A stretch of DNA of 64,000 nucleotides from the NCBI GenBank assembly GCA_913052345.1, contig CAJXDR010000003.1:36058-100057 (forward strand). The letters are read 5' to 3'. Position 1 is the stretch's first letter. Every line of letters starts with the position of its first letter. A program made the position numbers and the translations under genes. This document shows, one piece after another, positions 7,980 to 16,451 of the stretch. Under the pieces are notes generated by a model. That model did not search any database and had not been told where the DNA came from. It saw nothing but the letters and a program-made list of their open reading frames with translations. This DNA is from UBA4421 sp002470275. Lineage in GTDB: Bacteria; Pseudomonadota; Gammaproteobacteria; Pseudomonadales; Azotimanducaceae.

Positions 7980-9719
7980 GTGGACTACGCAATTCGAGAG
8001 AGAGACGCCGATTTCCTGCTCAAAGAGGTCTTTGACGTACAGTCAAGTTGGGCTGAGATTGATGAGTTCAGCCACCTGACGCCTGACCTGGTGGGCGCCG
8101 TAATCGCTGAAGGGGGACGGGTTGCGGCTGAGGTGATGGCACCGCTGAATGAACTGGGGGATGAACATGGCTGTCAGTGGCATGATGGCGAAGTCACGAC
8201 TCCGCCTGGATTCAAGGAAGCTTTCTCTCAGATGACCGCTGGTGGGTGGCTGGGCGTTAGCGGCAACCCAGCCTTTGGTGGACAGGGTTTGCCAAAGAGT
8301 ATTGCGGGTCTGGTTGAGGAAATGTTCTGGGCTGCGAATACCAGCCTTTATCTATACGGGACCCTCACTGTGGGCACCTGTCTCTGCATCGACGCCCATG
8401 GTTCACTAGAGCAGAAGCAAACCTACCTAGAAAAGCTGTACAGCGGCCAGTGGACTGGGGCGATGGCGCTCACCGAGCCTCATGCAGGCACCGACCTAGG
8501 CATTATGAGAACGAAGGCCGAGCCGAGACCCGACGGCAGCTATGACGTCACCGGGACCAAAATTTTTATCACCAGCGGTGAGCACGACATGGCAGAGAAC
8601 ATCGTGCACCTGACCTTAGCGAGAATCGCTGGCGGGCCGGCTGGTAGCAAAGGAATCTCCCTGTTTATCGTGCCCAAGTTCCAGCCCATGGCGGATGGGT
8701 CTCTGGGTCCGCGCAATGGCTGGCGCAGTGGCTCTATCGAGCACAAGATGGGCGTCCGCGGCAGCGCGACGTCGGTCATCCACTATGATGGCGCCCAAGG
8801 ATTCTTGTTGGGCGAAGCGCATCAGGGTTTAGCCGCCATGTTCACCATGATGAACTATGAGCGCCTGAGCGTGGGTCTCCAGGGCCTGGGCGCGGCCGAT
8901 CTCGCCTACCAGGCGGCGGCACGTTACGCCCAAGAACGGATTCAAGGCCGCTCACCGGAGGGACCCCAAAATCCCGGCGCAGAAGCGGATTCCCTTCTCG
9001 TTCACCCCGATGTGCGGCGGATGCTGCTAACCCAGCGAGCCCACATTGATTCTTGTAGGGCGCTGGCAGTCTATGCCGGGATGCAGCTTGATCTGGCGAA
9101 GTATGCCCAGGACGAGCGGGCGGACCGCCTGTCGCAATTACTGACTCCCGTCGTTAAGGCCTATCTTACCGACCGTGGCCTGGAGTGTGCCGTCATGGCT
9201 CAGCAAGTGCTGGGTGGCCACGGCTACATCAAGGAATGGGGTATGGAGCAAATCGTTAGAGATGCTCGTATCGGGCAGATCTATGAGGGCACAAACGGAA
9301 TTCAGGCCCTGGATCTCGTAGGACGCAAGGTGCTGCGGGATGGGGGTAGGACGTTGTTCGAGCTGCTGGATGAGATACGTGAGACCACGGTGGACGATGA
9401 ATTTGTATCTGAACTTGATCAGGCCTGCGACCGTCTTGAGGCGACCACCCGGTCGCTGCTACGGCGCGCTCAAGAACAGGCCAACCTGCCCGGGGCAGTG
9501 TCCACCGATTACTTGGAGCTTGTGGGCATGACGTTATGCGCCTGGATGTGGGCGCGCATGGCCACTTTGGCCCCAGCCGATGACTTCGGCACGGTCAAAC
9601 GCGAAACGGCGCGATTTTACTTCGCTCGGCTGCTGCCCAGGACGTTGGGTCTGGAGCGCAGCATTATGGCAGATGCCTCGGTGGTGATGGATATGCCGGA
9701 AGCGTTGTTCACTGCCTGA
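7980..9719 (+). CDS. Acyl-CoA dehydrogenase, long DmdC-like form
   Basis: 579 residues from a GTG. The N-terminus DYAIRERDADFLLKEVFD is typical of the about 590-residue acyl-CoA dehydrogenases that include DmdC (3-methylthiopropionyl-CoA dehydrogenase) and several fatty acyl-CoA enzymes. The FAD/substrate signature AMALTEPHAGTDLG lies near residues 160-173, GGHGYIKEWGMEQIVRDARI near 410, and IYEGTNGIQALDL follows. An extra C-terminal helical domain covers about residues 450-579. Family knowledge suggests FAD-dependent alpha,beta-oxidation of an acyl-CoA. Whether the substrate is methylthiopropionyl-CoA cannot be told, since no other dmd gene is nearby. It ends 4 bp before the convergent kinase stop. 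Confidence 0.85.
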   Translation: MDYAIRERDADFLLKEVFDVQSSWAEIDEFSHLTPDLVGAVIAEGGRVAAEVMAPLNELGDEHGCQWHDGEVTTPPGFKEAFSQMTAGGWLGVSGNPAFGGQGLPKSIAGLVEEMFWAANTSLYLYGTLTVGTCLCIDAHGSLEQKQTYLEKLYSGQWTGAMALTEPHAGTDLGIMRTKAEPRPDGSYDVTGTKIFITSGEHDMAENIVHLTLARIAGGPAGSKGISLFIVPKFQPMADGSLGPRNGWRSGSIEHKMGVRGSATSVIHYDGAQGFLLGEAHQGLAAMFTMMNYERLSVGLQGLGAADLAYQAAARYAQERIQGRSPEGPQNPGAEADSLLVHPDVRRMLLTQRAHIDSCRALAVYAGMQLDLAKYAQDERADRLSQLLTPVVKAYLTDRGLECAVMAQQVLGGHGYIKEWGMEQIVRDARIGQIYEGTNGIQALDLVGRKVLRDGGRTLFELLDEIRETTVDDEFVSELDQACDRLEATTRSLLRRAQEQANLPGAVSTDYLELVGMTLCAWMWARMATLAPADDFGTVKRETARFYFARLLPRTLGLERSIMADASVVMDMPEALFTA

Positions 9720-9723
9720 ACGC

Positions 9724-10728
9724 TTAACAGGCGTTATGCCAGGCGACCAGGGTGTCACGTGCCCGGATGAGCCAGTGGCCCAGGGTCTCTGGGCTGGCCT
9801 CCAACGGCAGCCGGGCGACGCCCAACAAGCGCCGAATCACCTCGATTGCGGCAAAGGCATCCGCCAAGGCCGGCTGATAGGCCTCGATAGGGCGATAGCC
9901 AGACAGAATTGAGGCGCGCGCTGATGCATCAAAGCCCGCAAACTGGAGGTGAGCAAGCATGACGCCAACATCGAATTCTGGCGGCCCGAAGAAGCCAAAT
10001 TCAGGGTCGATGACCATGGCGGATTTTGATGTTTGCAACCAGCTTCCTGGATAGAAGTCGCCATGTAGCAGGCAGGCTGCACTGGTTTCCAGGTTGCCCA
10101 GATAAATCTTACCCAAACGCTCCGCCGCCGCCCTTAACGTCGCATCCTGCCGAAGCTCGCTTACGGCTTGGCCGATGGCGGGCGTGGGTCCGATGTCCTG
10201 GGTGAGGGGAAGGACAAAGATATGCTCATGATTTAGGCGGCGCATGGACCGATTGGTGAACGCCTCTGGGTCATCCACCGCAACTCGGTGCAGCGCGGCA
10301 AGCCATTCCGCCAGGCCTGAGAGTGCATCAACCCAGCGGACTAAATCCGCCGTGCTGGTTGCATAGAGCCCGGTAAAATCTTGGCCCGCGCCCAAATCCT
10401 GCATGCAGAGAATACGCTCTTCCTCGGCATATCCTAGGATGCGTGGCATGCGCGCAACCAGCGCGGTCTGGTCCCTGAGTGCTGAAAAAAATGCAGCCTC
10501 AACATCGAGGCGCTCTACGGGCGCTGGAATATCCGGGTACTTGGCAACCCAGGGCAAGGATTGCTTGAAGATCAGCGAATCGTCCGAGCTTAAGTGACCG
10601 CGGAGTACGCAGTTCATGTTGCCTGGTCCGGCGATGGTGAGCCGTGTGACGCTAACGCTCCGCGGTAGCCAGCCTTGGGCATAGGCCAATTCAGATAGCT
10701 GCTCCGGTGTATCTAGGGAAAGCTTCAT
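9724..10728 (-). CDS. APH-fold kinase, methylthioribose-kinase-like
   Basis: 334 residues from the ATG at 10728; the frame runs on into mpl, but that would be an overlap of 80 bp. The fold is aminoglycoside-phosphotransferase-like. TIAGPGNMNCVLR resembles the glycine loop of methylthioribose kinase, LLHGDFYPGSWL is the catalytic loop, and VIDPEFGFFGPPEFDVGVML is close to the IDPEFAFYGP metal-binding block of MtnK. It could phosphorylate 5-methylthioribose or another sugar or amino-alcohol; no other methionine-salvage gene is in the window, so the function stays open. It sits 19 bp downstream of mpl. Confidence 0.7.
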   Translation of the reverse strand: MKLSLDTPEQLSELAYAQGWLPRSVSVTRLTIAGPGNMNCVLRGHLSSDDSLIFKQSLPWVAKYPDIPAPVERLDVEAAFFSALRDQTALVARMPRILGYAEEERILCMQDLGAGQDFTGLYATSTADLVRWVDALSGLAEWLAALHRVAVDDPEAFTNRSMRRLNHEHIFVLPLTQDIGPTPAIGQAVSELRQDATLRAAAERLGKIYLGNLETSAACLLHGDFYPGSWLQTSKSAMVIDPEFGFFGPPEFDVGVMLAHLQFAGFDASARASILSGYRPIEAYQPALADAFAAIEVIRRLLGVARLPLEASPETLGHWLIRARDTLVAWHNAC

Positions 10729-10747
10729 GCTCGATCTTAACCCTGTG

Positions 10748-12232
10748 TTAGGGGCCCCCAGGGGAGGGGCCTCCAGGAGAGGGGCCTCCAGGGGAGGAGC
10801 TGGCTTGGGAGGAGGCCAGCGCCTCAACTAAGCGACCATGTACGCCGCCGAAGCCGCCATTGCTCATGATGACCACGTGTCGTTTTGGCACCCCCTGAGC
10901 TGGCCTTGATTCAACAATAGCAGCGATGAGTTTATCGATGTCGTTTAAGATGCTCGCATCTACAACGCTGTTGTTGACTACTTCTTGCAGGTCCCACTTG
11001 ATGTTTTCTCCCCGAAACCAAATTACCTGGTCCGCCGCCGCGCAGCAGGTCGTGAGCTGAGAGCGAAGTGCCCCAAGAGACATCGTATGCGTTCGAGGCT
11101 CGATAACCGCAACAATTTCATCGCTCACATGCCGCTTCCGAATACCCTCCAGGGTGTTACGAATCGCTGTGGGATGATGGGCAAAGTCGTCATAGACGGC
11201 CATTTGCCCATCGTCATAGATTTTCTCCATACGTCGTTTGACGCCTTGGAACTTCGTTAAGGCCTCTAGCGCAACTTCGGGGATAACGCCTACGTGTCTT
11301 GCTGCAGCAATAGCGTTCAGCGCGTTCATTTGGTTGTGCTCGCCCATAAGCGACCACTTAATGTTGCCTAGGCACTCCTCGTTGAGGTAGACCTCGAAGC
11401 TGCCCGGATCGGTGGGCGCGGAACGAAAGGACCAAGTACTGCCCGCCAAGGCGGCCGTCTGAGCCCGTCGGTTCAGTGATCGAATGGATCCTGCTTGCCC
11501 GATGTGTTCGATGGGCGTCCAGCAGCCGGCTTCAACCACTTCAGAGACCGCCTCATCCTGAGCCGGGGCGATAATCAAACCCTCACTGGGGACGGATCGC
11601 AGCAGCAAGTGGAATTGGGCCTGGATCGACGCCAGGTCGGGGAATATATCCGCGTGGTCATATTCGAGATTATTGAGAATCAGCGTCCGTGGGCGGTAGT
11701 GTACGAATTTGGCGCGCCTGTCGAAGTAGCTGGTGTCGTATTCATCAGCCTCAACGACAAAGAAGGGGGTTTCCCCCAGCCGCGCCGATTGATCAAAGTT
11801 GCCCGGTGCGCCGCCAATGAGGTAGCCGGGTTTGAGGCCAGCGTAATCAAGAATCCAGGCAAGCATGCTGGCCGTCGTGGTTTTGCCATGGGTACCAGCA
11901 ACAGCAAGGACCCATCGATCCCGGAGTACCGTGGTGCCCAGCCACTCCGCCCCTGATACGTAGCTCAATCCAGCATTAAGAATGTGTTCAATGGCCTCAT
12001 GGCCTCGGGGAAGTCCGGCATTGCCGACAATCACCTGAGCGGGTCGTGGCTCTAGCTGTTCCGGGGAGAACCCCTCAAAAACCTCAATATTGGCCACCTT
12101 CAAGAGGTCAGACATAGGCGGATATAGGACCTTGTCCGATCCGCTAACGTGAAAACCCATCTCCTTGGCGAGCAGGGCCAAGCTGCCCATCAACGTTCCG
12201 CCAATGCCTAGAAAATAGAGGTGCTCTTTCAT
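10748..12232 (-). CDS. mpl: UDP-N-acetylmuramate:L-alanyl-gamma-D-glutamyl-meso-diaminopimelate ligase
   Basis: 494 residues. Mpl ligates the tripeptide recovered from peptidoglycan turnover directly to UDP-MurNAc in the cytoplasm. Evidence: HLYFLGIGGTLMGSLALLAK at the N-terminus, the Mur-ligase ATP loop VAGTHGKTTTASMLAW near residue 110, VVEADEYDTSYFD, and VYDDFAHHPTAIRNTLEG near 350, the diagnostic block that separates Mpl from MurC. The protein ends in three copies of the pentapeptide Ser-Pro-Gly-Gly-Pro, encoded by a 15-bp tandem repeat, which is beyond the normal fold. The adjacent kinase gene follows after 19 bp. Confidence 0.93.
   Translation of the reverse strand: MKEHLYFLGIGGTLMGSLALLAKEMGFHVSGSDKVLYPPMSDLLKVANIEVFEGFSPEQLEPRPAQVIVGNAGLPRGHEAIEHILNAGLSYVSGAEWLGTTVLRDRWVLAVAGTHGKTTTASMLAWILDYAGLKPGYLIGGAPGNFDQSARLGETPFFVVEADEYDTSYFDRRAKFVHYRPRTLILNNLEYDHADIFPDLASIQAQFHLLLRSVPSEGLIIAPAQDEAVSEVVEAGCWTPIEHIGQAGSIRSLNRRAQTAALAGSTWSFRSAPTDPGSFEVYLNEECLGNIKWSLMGEHNQMNALNAIAAARHVGVIPEVALEALTKFQGVKRRMEKIYDDGQMAVYDDFAHHPTAIRNTLEGIRKRHVSDEIVAVIEPRTHTMSLGALRSQLTTCCAAADQVIWFRGENIKWDLQEVVNNSVVDASILNDIDKLIAAIVESRPAQGVPKRHVVIMSNGGFGGVHGRLVEALASSQASSSPGGPSPGGPSPGGP
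10750..10794. repeat. Three tandem 15-bp repeats at the 3' end of mpl
   Basis: Three near-identical 15-bp units (10750-10764, 10765-10779, 10780-10794) of the form AGGGGCCTCCAGGGG, with one to three differences. They encode the last fifteen residues of Mpl as Ser-Pro-Gly-Gly-Pro times three; the stop codon lies within the edge of the first unit. In-frame units of this sort can change copy number by slippage without breaking the protein. Confidence 0.85.
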
Positions 12233-12286
12233 CTATAGATCATCTGCTTGATTCAGTTGCCTGGCTAGTAAAGAAATGTTTATCGC

Positions 12287-12790
12287 CTAGCCGTTGCCTG
12301 CCGCCAGTTGTCCGGTGGAGACGGCAAGCAGCGTTAGGACAAAGGCTAGGCCAATACCCACCGCGATATGCACCTCTAGGGCGCGATGAAAGATAAATCC
12401 GTAGACCACCGTACTCCATAAAACAATGGCCAGGGCCAGGGGCGTGAGCACATCGTACCCAAATAGGTGCATGGTCCCGATACCCAGGCCTACCAGTGCA
12501 TTTAGCAATAAATCACAGCCGAAAAACGCCGAGAGCGTTTGCGTCAGGCGATTGGATTTGCCCATCAAGGCGAGCAGCCCATAAATGATGAGTGCCTGGA
12601 CCGCCAAATTACTCAGGATAGTGGTGGTCACCGCGCCCATAGATGCGGTGCCCAGGGTGAGGCTCAACGCCAAGCTGGTCAGCACGTTGGCAGCGGTGAT
12701 TATGAGCAGCAGCAGGCCGCTGGCGGGGACATCTTCTGGCCCAGCTTTAAGCTGAATAATGCGAAGGTAGAGGGAAAGGATGGAGAGCAT
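12287..12790 (-). CDS. Integral membrane protein, unknown
   Basis: 167 residues from the ATG at 12790 (the frame opens at 12826). It begins MLSILSLYLRIIQLKAGPED, a pattern I associate with a conserved gammaproteobacterial membrane family, Yip1-like in topology, of unknown role. About five hydrophobic segments follow, ending LLAVSTGQLAAGNG. It is divergent from the phosphofructokinase gene, with about 95 bp between starts, and its stop is 54 bp upstream of mpl on the same strand. Confidence 0.65.
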   Translation of the reverse strand: MLSILSLYLRIIQLKAGPEDVPASGLLLLIITAANVLTSLALSLTLGTASMGAVTTTILSNLAVQALIIYGLLALMGKSNRLTQTLSAFFGCDLLLNALVGLGIGTMHLFGYDVLTPLALAIVLWSTVVYGFIFHRALEVHIAVGIGLAFVLTLLAVSTGQLAAGNG

Positions 12791-12885
12791 AAAAATTCGC
12801 CCATTATTTAGCCGAAATTGTCGCACAAATTTTTGGCATCACGGACAATGAAAGCCATCGTTATGTGTACCCAAGGAAGTCTCAA

Positions 12886-14145
12886 ATGCCAAAGGCCAAT
12901 GCTTTTTATGCTCAATCAGGCGGCGTGACCGCGGTCATTAATGCCAGCGCCTGTGGCGTGATTCAAACGGCGCGTGAGCACCGGGATCAAATTGGCAAGG
13001 TGTTGGTAGGCCACAATGGCATTTTGGGTGCATTGAACGAAGAACTCATTGATAGCTCCAAAGAGACGCAGCGGGCAATTGGTGGTTTACGCAGCACGCC
13101 AGGGGGTGCCTTCGGTTCCTGTCGCTATAAGCTGAAGTCCCCAGAGGATGATCCGCGCGAATTCCATCGGTTGCTGGATGTTTTCAAGGCCCACAATATC
13201 CGCTACTTCTTTTATAACGGGGGTGGCGACTCTCAGGATACGGCGAATAAGGTGTCCCAATTCAGCCGTAAGATGAAATATCCCATGCAATGCATCGGTA
13301 TCCCCAAGACCGTGGATAATGACCTGCCCTTAACGGACTGCTGCCCTGGGTTCGGCTCGGTCGCTAAGTATGTCGCGGTTTCCACCAAGGAGGCGGCCCT
13401 GGATGTGGCTTCGATGTGTGCGACCTCAACCAAGGTCTTCGTGCTAGAGGTGATGGGCCGACACGCGGGGTGGATTGCGGCCGCGAGCGCCTTGGCCCAG
13501 CAAGACGCGGGGGATGCACCGCATATTATCCTGCTGCCCGAAGTCCCTTTTCGGCAGCGTGAATTTTTGGCCAAGGTTAAGTCGACGGTGAAACAGCGCG
13601 GATATTGCGTGGTCGTTGTCTCTGAGGGTGCACGGTATGCCAACGGTCAGTTTCTCGGAGAAGCTGGGGGTGCAAAGGATGCCTTTGGTCACGCCCAGTT
13701 GGGTGGGGTTGCGCCGACGATTGCTCAGATGGTCAAGGATAAGTTGGGCATGAAATTTCATTGGGCCGTAGCCGACTATCTGCAGCGGGCCGCAAGGCAT
13801 ATCGCCTCCGCGACGGACGTGGAGCAGGCTTATGCCCTAGGCAGGGCGGCGGTGGAGTTTGCCCTGGACGGGAAGACGGCAGTGATGCCCACCATTGTCC
13901 GAACCAGCGACAGCCCCTATCGGTGGAAAATTGGTGAGGCCAAGCTATCCAGAGTGGCTAACGTAGAAAAGTTTATGCCCAAGAGTTTTATCAGCAAGGA
14001 TGGCTTTGGCATTACCCCGAGGGCGCGCCGATATCTGGCCCCGCTGATTGAGGGGGAGGATCACCCGCGTTACGAGCGGGGAATGCCTGTTTATGTCAGC
14101 CTGAAAAATCAGCAGGTCCCAAAAAAGCTGGCTGTCAAATGGTAG
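12886..14145 (+). CDS. pfp: 6-phosphofructokinase, pyrophosphate-dependent type
   Basis: 419 residues from the ATG at 12886, with AAGGAAG seven bases upstream. PPi-type PFK phosphorylates fructose 6-phosphate with pyrophosphate, reversibly, so it works in both glycolysis and gluconeogenesis. Two diagnostic positions support PPi use: the block NGGGDSQDTANK has Asp (residue 115) where ATP enzymes have Gly, and GIPKTVDNDL has Lys (residue 141) where ATP enzymes usually have Gly. MGRHAGWIAA is the substrate-binding block. The gene converges on hppA, whose product pumps ions at the cost of PPi, so both consumers of PPi sit together. A bidirectional-looking hairpin separates them. Confidence 0.88.
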   Translation: MPKANAFYAQSGGVTAVINASACGVIQTAREHRDQIGKVLVGHNGILGALNEELIDSSKETQRAIGGLRSTPGGAFGSCRYKLKSPEDDPREFHRLLDVFKAHNIRYFFYNGGGDSQDTANKVSQFSRKMKYPMQCIGIPKTVDNDLPLTDCCPGFGSVAKYVAVSTKEAALDVASMCATSTKVFVLEVMGRHAGWIAAASALAQQDAGDAPHIILLPEVPFRQREFLAKVKSTVKQRGYCVVVVSEGARYANGQFLGEAGGAKDAFGHAQLGGVAPTIAQMVKDKLGMKFHWAVADYLQRAARHIASATDVEQAYALGRAAVEFALDGKTAVMPTIVRTSDSPYRWKIGEAKLSRVANVEKFMPKSFISKDGFGITPRARRYLAPLIEGEDHPRYERGMPVYVSLKNQQVPKKLAVKW

Positions 14146-14166
14146 GGGCGGGCGTTTTACTCGGAT

Positions 14167-14197
14167 AAAAAAAGGGGGCGGTAGCCCCCTTTGCTGC
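14167..14197 (-). terminator. Rho-independent terminator between pfp and hppA
   Basis: A perfect 9-bp stem, AAAGGGGGC (14171-14179) with GCCCCCTTT (14184-14192), and a GGTA loop. On the minus strand it is followed by a run of seven T, so it best terminates hppA, 35 bp beyond its stop; it may also stop pfp transcription arriving from the other side. Confidence 0.8.
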
Positions 14198-14226
14198 ACC
14201 CCTTGGGTGTTGCTGCCCAAGATGCA

Positions 14227-16260
14227 CTAGCTCAGTACGGGCGCGATAACCAAGCTGACGATGGCCATGACATTGATCAGAATGTTCATTGATGGGCCAG
14301 AGGTATCCTTGAACGGATCGCCAACGGTATCGCCCACCACAGCGGCAGCGTGAACTTCGGATCCCTTGCCACCAAGATTACCCTTTTCCACATACTTTTT
14401 AGCGTTGTCCCAGGCGCCACCGGCGTTTGCCATGGTCAGCGCGAGCAGCACACAGCCGAGGAGGGCACCGCCTAGGGTCCCACCCAAGGCTTCTGCGCCT
14501 AATCCAAAACCGACCACCACGGGTACCCCGACGGCGATAACACCTGGGGCCAGCATTCGTCGCAGGGCCGCCGTAGTGGCGATGTCGACGCACTTTGCAT
14601 TGTCTGGTTCTGCCGTGCCTTCCATCAGGCCGGGTATTTCCCGGAACTGACGGCGAATCTCTTGGATCATTTCCATCGCGGCTTCACCCACGGAGGTCAT
14701 GGTCATACTGGCAATAAGGAAGGGAACCAAACCGCCGATAAAGAGCCCTATCAGCACCATCGGATCGCCGAGGTGAAGCAAGAATTCTCCGCCCCTTGCT
14801 GCGGCAATGGTCTCAACAAAGGCAGCGATAATCGCCAGTGCGGCTAGCGCGGCTGCGCCGATGGCGAAACCCTTACCCATCGCCGCAGTGGTATTCCCAA
14901 GTTCGTCTAGGGAGTCGGTGATGGCGCGAGTTTCTTCGCCAAGTCCGCCCATTTCCGCTATACCGCCAGCGTTATCTGCGACGGGTCCATAAGCATCCAC
15001 CGCCATGGTCATACCCACGGTTGCCAGCAAGCCCACTGCGGCAACGCCGACGCCGTAAAGACCGGCTAGGTTAGTGGATACGAAAATAATGGCACAAATG
15101 ATCAAGAGTGGACCGACTACCGATTGCATGCCCACAGCAAGCCCCGTGATCATCACCGTTGCCGGCCCTGTCTCGCCGGATTTAGCAATTTTGACGACCG
15201 GCGAAGAAGAGGTGTAGTACTCGGTGATGAGGCCAATGCCTACGCCGCCTGCTGCACCGAAGACGACAGATAGCCAGATCGCATTAGATACGCCCAAGTT
15301 GCCGAGCATGAAGTAACCCGCAGCGATAAAGAGGACGGGTGTTCCGACCATGCCGATACGTAGGGCGACGGCAGGGTTGGCGTTTGAGAAAGCTCTCACG
15401 ATACCAATACCGATGATGGAGGCTACCAGGCCGGTAGACGCCAGGGCCAGGGGGACAAACATCAAGGTCGCACGAGCTTCTTCGGTTTCGGCGCCTGGGA
15501 CAAGCTGGGCTAACCAGGTGCCTGCTAAGGTCGCTGCGATCGCGATGGTGGCGATCATGGAGCCACAGTAGGACTCGAAAATATCAGAACCCATGCCTGC
15601 AACGTCACCGACGTTGTCACCGACGTTATCGGCAATCACACCTGGATTGCGCGGGTCATCCTCAGGGATGCCTTGTTCTAACTTGCCAACCAGGTCAGCA
15701 CCAACGTCGGCACTCTTAGTGTAGATGCCACCGCCCACGCGGGAGAATAAAGCGACCACCGAGGCTCCCATACCAAACCCATGGATATGGTGAGCAGTAT
15801 GTGGATCGCCGCCAAGGAAGTAATAAACGAGTCCGAGACCCATCAGGCCAAGGGACGCAACGGCCAGACCCATGATCGAGCCACCGAAGAAGGCGACAGA
15901 AAGGGCCGCAGCCTGGCCTTCGTTATGTGCGGCGGCCGTGGTGCGAACATTAGCCTGGGTAGCGGTATACATACCAAACCATCCGGCACCTGCTGAGGAC
16001 AGCGCGCCTGCCAAAAACGCTAGGGCCGTCGACTCCCCAAGGCCCGGGGTGAAGTAGATGGCGATCAACAGCACTAGGGCGAAGGCAGAGAGCATGCTGT
16101 ATTCACGGCGCATGAATACCATGGCGCCCTCATGAATGGCGTCTGCGATTTTTTGTAGTTTTGCATCACCCGGATCGTAGCTACGAACAATGGCGTAAAT
16201 GATAACGGCGACGACAAGACCCACCGCGCCAAGCAGTGGTGGGATCAGAGTTTCTGTCAT
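14227..16260 (-). CDS. hppA: Membrane-bound ion-translocating pyrophosphatase, K+-dependent type
   Basis: 677 residues from the ATG at 16260 (GGGGA upstream), with about 15-16 hydrophobic helices. It hydrolyses PPi and pumps H+ or Na+ across the inner membrane. The catalytic block KSADVGADLVGK, DDPRNPGVIADNVGDNVGD and the late KDTSGPSMNILI motif are intact. The stretch GNTTAAMGKG (residues 455-464) has Ala and Gly where K+-independent enzymes have Lys and Thr, so it belongs to the K+-stimulated type. Whether it pumps H+ or Na+ cannot be decided by eye. It converges with PPi-type phosphofructokinase. Confidence 0.95.
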   Translation of the reverse strand: MTETLIPPLLGAVGLVVAVIIYAIVRSYDPGDAKLQKIADAIHEGAMVFMRREYSMLSAFALVLLIAIYFTPGLGESTALAFLAGALSSAGAGWFGMYTATQANVRTTAAAHNEGQAAALSVAFFGGSIMGLAVASLGLMGLGLVYYFLGGDPHTAHHIHGFGMGASVVALFSRVGGGIYTKSADVGADLVGKLEQGIPEDDPRNPGVIADNVGDNVGDVAGMGSDIFESYCGSMIATIAIAATLAGTWLAQLVPGAETEEARATLMFVPLALASTGLVASIIGIGIVRAFSNANPAVALRIGMVGTPVLFIAAGYFMLGNLGVSNAIWLSVVFGAAGGVGIGLITEYYTSSSPVVKIAKSGETGPATVMITGLAVGMQSVVGPLLIICAIIFVSTNLAGLYGVGVAAVGLLATVGMTMAVDAYGPVADNAGGIAEMGGLGEETRAITDSLDELGNTTAAMGKGFAIGAAALAALAIIAAFVETIAAARGGEFLLHLGDPMVLIGLFIGGLVPFLIASMTMTSVGEAAMEMIQEIRRQFREIPGLMEGTAEPDNAKCVDIATTAALRRMLAPGVIAVGVPVVVGFGLGAEALGGTLGGALLGCVLLALTMANAGGAWDNAKKYVEKGNLGGKGSEVHAAAVVGDTVGDPFKDTSGPSMNILINVMAIVSLVIAPVLS

Positions 16261-16371
16261 TAGGGTCCCCAACAGATAAGTGAATGATGTATCTGGCCTG
16301 ACGGGCGTTGGCCAAAGCTCACCTTCGGCGTCACCGCAGCGCAGACTCTACCCCCCAGCGAGAGCGCGGCT

Positions 16372-16377
16372 ATCATA
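16372..16377 (-). promoter_or_regulatory. Candidate extended -10 promoter for hppA
   Basis: On the minus strand the sequence TTGG-TATGAT forms an extended -10 box about 112 bp before the hppA ATG. A weak -35 (TGGCAA) lies 16 bp further upstream. This would give a leader of about 100 nt. Sequence match only. Confidence 0.35.
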
Positions 16378-16451
16378 CCAATGTGGCAGCGTCTTGCCAT
16401 CTCAAATACGGCTAAACGCTCGCTGTCTGAAGTAGTGTTGTCGTTAGTGAT

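Noticed and set aside
10748..10827. Extended N-terminus of the kinase gene into mpl
   Set aside because: The extension is only the repeat region read in another frame (Pro-rich); the ATG at 10728 gives a family-like start.
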